Shown piece by piece: positions 58,950 through 64,000 of a stretch of DNA of 64,000 bases. Both the position numbers and the translations under genes were made by a program. Each line of letters begins with the position of its first letter. Positions within the stretch are counted from its first letter, which is position 1. The stretch is taken from NCBI RefSeq assembly GCF_000341085.1, contig NZ_ANBA01000026.1:1-64000 (forward strand). Reading direction: 5' to 3'. Origin of the DNA: Nocardiopsis ganjiahuensis DSM 45031 (lineage in GTDB: Bacteria; Actinomycetota; Actinomycetes; Streptosporangiales; Streptosporangiaceae). Below the pieces are notes generated by a model. That model was not told the DNA's origin. It was given only the letters and a program-made list of their open reading frames with translations, and searched no databases.

Positions 58950-60524
58950 TCAGGGGTTGAGCAGCGTGCGGATCTCGTCCAGGTCGCGCCTGGCGGCGGC
59001 CCCCTGCTCCTCGATCTCGGTCCTGGTCCGGCGCCACTCCTCGACGGCCTGGGTGATCTGCTGGTCCAGTTTCCGGCTCTGGGTGTGGAACAGGGCCTCG
59101 CCGTCGGTCCGCTCCCGTTCGGAGCTGAAGTAGGTGACACCGGTGGCGACCGCCCCGACCAGGGTCAGGACCCACATGAGGGCGCTCACCGTCAGCAGGG
59201 CCAGGACGAACACCAGCACGGTGCCGCTCAAGCACCCCCAGAAGACGGTCCGTCCGCCTCCCTCGGGGAGGTTGCGCTCGCGCAGCCGCTGCCGGGCGCG
59301 TTCGGCCTGCGCCCGGTCGGGGCCGGAGGCGGTGATGCCGACGGACACCCCCTGGACGGTCAGCTCCGTCGCCTCGGGGAGCTGGTGGGTGGCCTTGGCC
59401 ACCAGTTCCTCGGCGGTGTCCAGGACGGCGGCGCGCTGGAGGACCAGCGCGAAGGTGCGGCGGTGCGCGGGCGCCTCCTCACGGGTCAGGTCCTGCCGGA
59501 GGAGCGAGCCGACGCTGCCGACGGTGTCGCTCCACGCGGGCAGGGCGCCCTCCTGCCCGCTGTTCTCGATCACCGTGCGCAGCCGGGTGGCCTCGGCCAG
59601 CAGGGGAGCCTCCTCCGGGCTGCCCTCCTCGACGAGCAGGCGCAGGGTCTCCTGGAGGAAGTCGGAGCTGACCTCGTCGGGGCTCAGCACCTCCATCGGG
59701 GTGTCCTCGCTCCCTAGGGCGGTGACCTTGGTGATCCGCTCGCGCAGGTGGGCGACGGCCTGGGCGGCCTGGCGCTGGGGGACGCCGGCGCCGGCCGGGC
59801 CGCCGCCGCGCCGTCCCCGTCGCGGGGCCGCGGACCCGCCGCCGGAGGGGGAGGCGAGGGAGACAGCCCACTCGTCGACCGGCGGAACCCTGACGTCCTC
59901 GACGGACCACAGGCGCAGGGTCGACAGCAGCAGGTGTTCGCGGGCGTCGTCGCCGAAGGAGCCGTCGGCGGTCAGCAGCCACAGGGCGCGCTGGGCGCGG
60001 TTCAGTTGGACGCCCGGTTCGGGAAGGTGGGGGAGCAGGTCGGCGGAGACGCTCTCGCCCAGGGTACGGGCGTGCTCGGCGCGGGTGAGGGCGGAGGCCA
60101 GCGCGGCGAAGCAGCGGGCCCGCTCCTGGTCGATGCCGGCGGCCTCGTCGAAGCGCAGCCGGGCCTGGGAGAGGTCGTCGCGCAGCAGGGCGTGCAGGCC
60201 GCGGGCGGCGGGGACCAGCCAGTACCCGGGCACGTCCTTGACGTCCAGGGTGGGCAGGGCCGCGCCGTTCAGCATCTGGAGGGTGCGGTGGCGGGCGATC
60301 GCGGCGTCGTCGAACATCGTCAGGGTGGCGCGGACGTCACTGAGTTCGATGAAGGCGTCCAGGGTCGCCGAGACCCGGTCGAGCCGCTGTTCGAGGGTTC
60401 CGCGGACCCGGCCCAGTTCCGAGCGCATGCGGCTGCGTTCGCGGGCCATCTGTGAGTACGCGGAACTCAGGTCCTCCTGGAGTTCCCTGATACGCACGTT
60501 CTGCGAGTAGTCGGTCCAACTCAT
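58950..60524 (-). CDS. Coiled-coil protein with two membrane helices
   Basis: A 524-residue protein of unknown function. Residues 1-60 are a coiled coil (RELQEDLSSAYSQMARERSR); 60-400 are a helical, TPR-like region interrupted by a Gly/Arg-rich linker (APRRGRRGGGPAGAG). Two adjacent membrane helices follow near residues 445-485 (VFWGCLSGTVLVFVLALLTV, ALMWVLTLVGAVATGV), then a C-terminal coiled coil. The ATG at 60524 follows AAGGGAA. It is divergent from the beta-glucosidase gene. Confidence 0.72.
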   Translation of the reverse strand: MSWTDYSQNVRIRELQEDLSSAYSQMARERSRMRSELGRVRGTLEQRLDRVSATLDAFIELSDVRATLTMFDDAAIARHRTLQMLNGAALPTLDVKDVPGYWLVPAARGLHALLRDDLSQARLRFDEAAGIDQERARCFAALASALTRAEHARTLGESVSADLLPHLPEPGVQLNRAQRALWLLTADGSFGDDAREHLLLSTLRLWSVEDVRVPPVDEWAVSLASPSGGGSAAPRRGRRGGGPAGAGVPQRQAAQAVAHLRERITKVTALGSEDTPMEVLSPDEVSSDFLQETLRLLVEEGSPEEAPLLAEATRLRTVIENSGQEGALPAWSDTVGSVGSLLRQDLTREEAPAHRRTFALVLQRAAVLDTAEELVAKATHQLPEATELTVQGVSVGITASGPDRAQAERARQRLRERNLPEGGGRTVFWGCLSGTVLVFVLALLTVSALMWVLTLVGAVATGVTYFSSERERTDGEALFHTQSRKLDQQITQAVEEWRRTRTEIEEQGAAARRDLDEIRTLLNP

Positions 60525-60636
60525 TCGTGGTTCCCTTTCCCTGCGCGCCCGGGGCGACGGGGCGCGCTGGGAGTTGTGACGGCGGCGGGACCGGTCTGGT
60601 TCTGGGGGTTGTCCCGATCCCTGTTCTGAACCAGAC

Positions 60637-60650
60637 TGGGAGCGCTCCCA
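60637..60650. promoter_or_regulatory. CebR-type operator upstream of the beta-glucosidase gene
   Basis: TGGGAGCGCTCCCA, a perfect 14-bp palindrome identical to the consensus CebR binding site of Streptomyces. It lies 16 bp before the GH1 start codon and also upstream of the divergent coiled-coil gene. CebR is released by cello-oligosaccharides. Confidence 0.75.
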
Positions 60651-60665
60651 ATATGAAGGATCCCC

Positions 60666-62054
60666 ATGCACGAACCCAAGCTCCCCCCGAACCTGCTGTT
60701 CGGTACCGCCACCGCCGCCTACCAGGTGGAGGGCGCCGCCGACGAGGGCGGCCGGGGGCCGTCGATCTGGGACACCTACTGCCGCACCCCCGGACGCGTG
60801 GCCCGCGGGGAGAGCGGCGACGTGGCCTGCGACCACTACCACCGCTACCGCGAGGACGTCGCCCTGCTCGCCGACCTCGGCGTGGACCTGTACCGCTTCT
60901 CCGTCTCCTGGCCCCGCGTCCAGCCCGACGGGAAGGGGCGGCCCAACGCCGAGGGCCTGGCCTTCTACGACCGCCTGGTCGACGCCGTCCTCGAGGCGGG
61001 GATCGAACCGGCCCTGACCCTCTACCACTGGGACCTGCCCCAGACCCTGGAGGACGAGGGCGGGTGGCGCGTCCGCGACACCGCGCGCCGGTTCGGCGAG
61101 TACACGAGGATCGTCGCGGAGCGTCTCGGCGACCGGGTCAACCGCTGGATCACCCTCAACGAACCCTTCTGCTCCGCCTTCGTCGGGCACGCCGTCGGCC
61201 GCCACGCCCCCGGGACCCGGGAGGGCACCCCCGCCCTGGCCGCCGCCCACCACCTGCTCCTCGCCCACGGCACCGCCGTCGGTGAACTCCGCGCCGCAGG
61301 CGCCGGTGAGGTCGGCATCACCCTCAACCCCGACCACCTCCTGCCCGCCACCGGTTCCGAGGCCGACCGGGCCGCCGTCGAGCGCGCCCGCACCCTGCAC
61401 AACCGGACCTGGTTCGACCCGCTGTTCACCGGCGCCTACCCCGACAACGAGAAGGAGACCTGGGGCGAACTGGCCGACGGCTCCTACCGGCGGGAGGGCG
61501 ACCTGGAGGTCATCGGCCGGCCCCTGGACTTCCTCGGCGTCAACTTCTACCGGCCGATCATGCTGCGCGACGCCCCGCACACGCAGCCCGACCCGGCCCT
61601 GCGCACGGCCGCGGACATCGGCACCGAACAGGTCGCCTTCGACGGTGTCCGGCACACCACCATGGGCTGGCCCGTGGTCCCGGAGAGCTTCGAGGAACTG
61701 CTCGTGGACCTGGACCGCCGCTATCCGGGGCTCCCGCCGATCCTCATCACCGAGAACGGCTCGGCCGAGGCGGACGAGCCCGACGGCGACGGCCGGGTCC
61801 ACGACGGGGACCGCGTCGCCTACCTGCGCGCCCACCTGGCCGCGCTGGGACGCGCGATCGAGGCCGGGGTGGACGTGCGGGGGTACTTCGTGTGGTCGCT
61901 GCTGGACAACTTCGAGTGGGCCTACGGGTACGAGCGCAGGTTCGGGCTGGTGCGCGTGGACTACGACTCCCTGGAGCGCCACCCCAAGGACAGCTACCAC
62001 TGGTACCGGGACTACCTGGCCTCGCACCGGGCCCGCAGGAACCAGGGGGAGTGA
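60666..62054 (+). CDS. GH1 beta-glucosidase (probably cellobiose-cleaving)
   Basis: A 462-residue cytoplasmic family 1 glycoside hydrolase. The start LLFGTATAAYQVEGA, the acid/base glutamate in ITLNEPFCSA and the nucleophile in PILITENGSAE are all present, with DNFEWAYGYERRFGLV near the end. ATG at 60666 with GAAGGA upstream. The CebR-type operator overlapping its leader strongly suggests that it splits cellobiose or cellotriose imported by a Ceb-type transporter, as does BglC in Streptomyces. The transporter and cebR are not in the window. Confidence 0.93.
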   Translation: MHEPKLPPNLLFGTATAAYQVEGAADEGGRGPSIWDTYCRTPGRVARGESGDVACDHYHRYREDVALLADLGVDLYRFSVSWPRVQPDGKGRPNAEGLAFYDRLVDAVLEAGIEPALTLYHWDLPQTLEDEGGWRVRDTARRFGEYTRIVAERLGDRVNRWITLNEPFCSAFVGHAVGRHAPGTREGTPALAAAHHLLLAHGTAVGELRAAGAGEVGITLNPDHLLPATGSEADRAAVERARTLHNRTWFDPLFTGAYPDNEKETWGELADGSYRREGDLEVIGRPLDFLGVNFYRPIMLRDAPHTQPDPALRTAADIGTEQVAFDGVRHTTMGWPVVPESFEELLVDLDRRYPGLPPILITENGSAEADEPDGDGRVHDGDRVAYLRAHLAALGRAIEAGVDVRGYFVWSLLDNFEWAYGYERRFGLVRVDYDSLERHPKDSYHWYRDYLASHRARRNQGE

Positions 62055-62082
62055 CCGGGGGCCGGCCCTTCTGAGCTCGACG

Positions 62083-62124
62083 GGGTGGCCCGGGACCTGG
62101 GCCCACAGGGGTCCCGGGCCACCC
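62083..62124 (+). terminator. Terminator hairpin after the beta-glucosidase gene
   Basis: GGGTGGCCCGGGACC (62083-62097), 12-nt loop, GGTCCCGGGCCACCC (62110-62124): 15 perfect pairs. Confidence 0.75.
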
Positions 62125-62196
62125 AACGGCGTGTTGGCATACGTTCGGTTCTGGGGCAAGCTGGAGGGTGTCGGCACACGAGGGCTGCGGGGGCTT

Positions 62197-62841
62197 ATGA
62201 CGGACGGATCAGGCAGGGCGGCGCCGCTGGACCCGAGCCCGGGGACCAGCGGAAGCCTCCGGGCCGCACAGCGGATGCTCCAGCTGCAGAACAGCCTGGT
62301 GGAGCTGCTGAGGACCAAGCCCTTCAGCCAGATCACCTACAAGGAGATCACCGAGGGCGTCGACATCGACCGGTCCACCGTCTACCGCTACTACAACCAC
62401 AAGAACCAGGTGCTCCAGGCCGCCGTGGACGTGCGGCTGACCGCCTTCGCCTCCCAGGTCGACCTCACGTTCGGCCGGATGGAGTCGATCGACGGGTACA
62501 TGGGGCGCCTGGTGGACGCCTGGACGGAGCTGTGGCTGGAGTCGGGCGGGCTGCTCGCGGCCGCCTCGGGCCTGGGCGCGGAGCCCGGCCCGCAGCGCCA
62601 GTGGTGGCGTGAGCGGACCGAGCCGTGGATCGAGGCGGTCCGGGAGGCGATCGAGGTGGCCCGCTTCGTGGAGGAGCTCCCCAAGGACGGCCGCCCGGCG
62701 CTTCCCCTGGCGGAGATGACGGTGGGGCTGTGCCTGTCCACCTTCAACAACGAGCTCACCGTCCAGCACACCGCCGAGCACCGCACGATGGTCAGGGACC
62801 TGCTGCTCGACGCGATCCTGCGCACCATGGGCCGCAAGTAG
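62197..62841 (+). CDS. TetR-family transcriptional regulator
   Basis: A 214-residue TetR regulator of the group with helix-turn-helix QNSLVELLRTKPFSQITYKE, then DIDRSTVYRYYNHKNQVLQA, resembling the DhaS-like type (TxYxYYxxK signature). The ligand domain follows. The ATG at 62197 has a weak ribosome site. It is preceded by a strong terminator, so it is not part of the glucosidase operon; its target is unknown. Confidence 0.84.
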   Translation: MTDGSGRAAPLDPSPGTSGSLRAAQRMLQLQNSLVELLRTKPFSQITYKEITEGVDIDRSTVYRYYNHKNQVLQAAVDVRLTAFASQVDLTFGRMESIDGYMGRLVDAWTELWLESGGLLAAASGLGAEPGPQRQWWRERTEPWIEAVREAIEVARFVEELPKDGRPALPLAEMTVGLCLSTFNNELTVQHTAEHRTMVRDLLLDAILRTMGRK

Positions 62842-63035
62842 CCGCACGTGGCTGCGAGTGGTCGCGGGCGCCGGCGAGCGGTGGCGGGCAGTCGCCGGTC
62901 GCGCCCTTGGGGCCGGGGCGGGCCTCCGGGGCGGGGGTTCTCGGGGCCGGGTGCGGGCCTCCGGAGCCCGGATTCACGGAGACCGCTGGGGCGCCCGTTC
63001 GGGAAGGGCGTTCCCGGTGGGCCTATTCTGAGGGT

Positions 63036-63533
63036 ATGAGGCGTACTTCCTTCGCGAACTGGCCGTGCTCCGTCGCCCGGACGATGGATCTTCTGCGCGA
63101 CGGGTGGACCCCGTTGGTGCTGCGGGAGGCCTTCTACGGCATCACCAGGTTCGACGCCTTCCAGAGCTCCCTGGGCATCGCCCGCAACACCCTCACCGAC
63201 CGGCTCTCGACCCTGGTCGAGGCGGGCCTCATGGAGCGGCGCCCCTACCAGACCGAGCCGCTGCGCCACGACTACGTGCTCACCGAGATGGGCCGTGACT
63301 TCCGCACCGTGCTGCTCACCATGAACGCCTGGGGCGACCGCTGGCTGTCCGGGGACGAGGGCCCGCCGGTGGACTTCCTGCATGACGACTGCGGGAAGCG
63401 GACCCGGCCCAAGGTGGTGTGCGATTGCTGTGGTGACCCCCTGACCTCGGAGAACGTCAGTCCTCGCCTGGGCCCGGGGTACCCGCCGCACATCGCGGAG
63501 CGCCCCGAGGTGCGGGCGCGCTTCGGGGCCTGA
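63036..63533 (+). CDS. HxlR-family transcriptional regulator
   Basis: A 165-residue winged-helix regulator of the HxlR type: CSVARTMDLLRDGWTPLVLR at the start, FDAFQSSLGIARNTLTDRLS as the recognition region, then MERRPYQTEPLRHDYVLTEM. A C-terminal extension with CGKRTRPKVVCDCCGDPLTS resembles a zinc ribbon (Cys residues about 118, 128, 130, 131). TATTCT seven bases before the ATG suggests a leaderless mRNA. Possibly controls the SRPBCC gene 238 bp downstream. Confidence 0.87.
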   Translation: MRRTSFANWPCSVARTMDLLRDGWTPLVLREAFYGITRFDAFQSSLGIARNTLTDRLSTLVEAGLMERRPYQTEPLRHDYVLTEMGRDFRTVLLTMNAWGDRWLSGDEGPPVDFLHDDCGKRTRPKVVCDCCGDPLTSENVSPRLGPGYPPHIAERPEVRARFGA

Positions 63534-63717
63534 CCTCGCCCCCTCCCCGATGACCTTTCGGGGACCCTCCCTTGACAAGTGAGTCTCTTTGAGCAACTTT
63601 GGAGCTAGAAGCATTTTCTGGGCTTTTCTGCCTAGGGCGTGTGCGGCGGGGGCTCTCACTCGTGTCGGCGGATCCGGCATCGACACGAGCGCGGAACGAT
63701 CCGTCGGACACCGCCCG

Positions 63718-63752
63718 CCCCCGACCCCCGACCCCCGACCCCCGACCCCCGA
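63718..63752. repeat. Heptamer repeat CCCCCGA, five copies
   Basis: Five exact tandem copies of CCCCCGA, 20 bp upstream of the SRPBCC start codon. A slippage-prone tract in its leader. Confidence 0.9.
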
Positions 63753-63771
63753 ACAACCCCGAGGAGACCCA

Positions 63772-64000
63772 GTGGAGTGGACCGGCGCACGCTACGCGGA
63801 CACACCGACCATCGAGGAACAGATCCGGATCGACGCGCCCCCCGAGACCGTCTGGGGGCTGGTCGGGGACATCACCCTGATGCCCGGCACCAGCAAGGAA
63901 CTCAGGTCGGTCGAGTGGGCGCAGGGCTGGACCGGCCCCGAGGTCGGCGCCCGCTTCGTCGGCCACAACGCCCACAAGGACCTGGGGGAGTGGTCCACCA
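63772..64000 (+). CDS. SRPBCC-family protein, 5' part
   Basis: The first 76 residues of a polyketide-cyclase/START-like (SRPBCC) protein; the rest is outside the window. The N-terminal strand and helix EEQIRIDAPPETVWGLVGDI, then MPGTSKELRSVEWAQGWTGP with VGARFVGHN, is the standard pattern. The GTG at 63772 follows CCGAGGAGACCCA. These proteins bind hydrophobic ligands or act as cyclases. The HxlR gene just upstream may regulate it. Confidence 0.85.
   Translation, partial: MEWTGARYADTPTIEEQIRIDAPPETVWGLVGDITLMPGTSKELRSVEWAQGWTGPEVGARFVGHNAHKDLGEWST

Noticed and set aside
63718..63752. CCCCCGA heptamers as a phase-variation switch
   Set aside because: The tract lies in the leader, not in the coding frame, so slippage would not change the protein; an effect on translation is only speculative.
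1..64000. tRNA or rRNA genes
   Set aside because: I saw no cloverleaf with the conserved T-loop GGTTCGAATCC pattern and no rRNA-like conserved stretches, though a computed scan was not possible.

Overview
The window is about 64 kb of very GC-rich DNA with actinomycete features: frequent GTG starts, leaderless-looking genes, GTGA overlaps, twin-arginine exported phosphatases, menaquinone genes, and IdeR-, PHO- and CebR-type operator sequences. The gene content fits a Nocardiopsis-like member of the Streptosporangiales, but this is inference from style and families; no rRNA or other taxonomic marker is present. Both ends cut genes: an oligopeptide-type ABC ATPase at the left and an SRPBCC protein at the right.

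Left part (1-7.5 kb): the 3' end of an ABC ATPase, a TetR regulator, then an IscB element. This has an HNH/RuvC nuclease gene on the minus strand, hairpins at both ends, and a structured stretch of about 340 nt at its 5' side that is a strong candidate guide (omega) RNA. It is followed by small hypothetical genes, a 52-bp tandem repeat, a GntR regulator, a Gly/Ser/Arg-rich membrane protein, a lipoprotein and an RpoD-family sigma factor.

7.5-34 kb is mostly chromosomal core: menE facing menB-menC and menD, a periplasmic phosphodiesterase, a TetR/SDR divergent pair with two near-identical palindromic operators, a PhoX phosphatase behind a PHO-box-like site, isochorismate synthase, a glycosidase-like lipoprotein, a mop-modA-modB-modC molybdate operon, a penicillin-binding protein with a repetitive cytoplasmic tail, an FprA-type ferredoxin reductase behind an IdeR-like iron box, a PlsC acyltransferase and a cyclase-family protein. 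A duplicated non-coding unit of about 143 bp follows the cyclase gene.

34-48 kb holds transporters and regulators: a FUSC-type membrane protein, a long coiled-coil protein, a GNAT enzyme, two LysR regulators, an EamA exporter, a small regulator/membrane-protein pair, a Vps62-like membrane protein, an AlkB homologue, CorA and a TetR with its target gene. 48.8-51.6 kb is a scrambled accessory patch: a 95%-identical copy of the corA 3' end, a 31-bp copy of the phoD 3' end, a DUF2207-like fragment, a HEAT-like small gene, a 40% GC island and an unrecognised gene. It looks like a rearrangement or immunity-gene graveyard.

51.6-64 kb carries PhoD, a TetR/MFS efflux pair, a Stealth-family sugar-phosphate transferase, a DUF1266 protein, a coiled-coil membrane protein, a GH1 beta-glucosidase behind a perfect CebR-type operator, TetR and HxlR regulators and the start of an SRPBCC protein.
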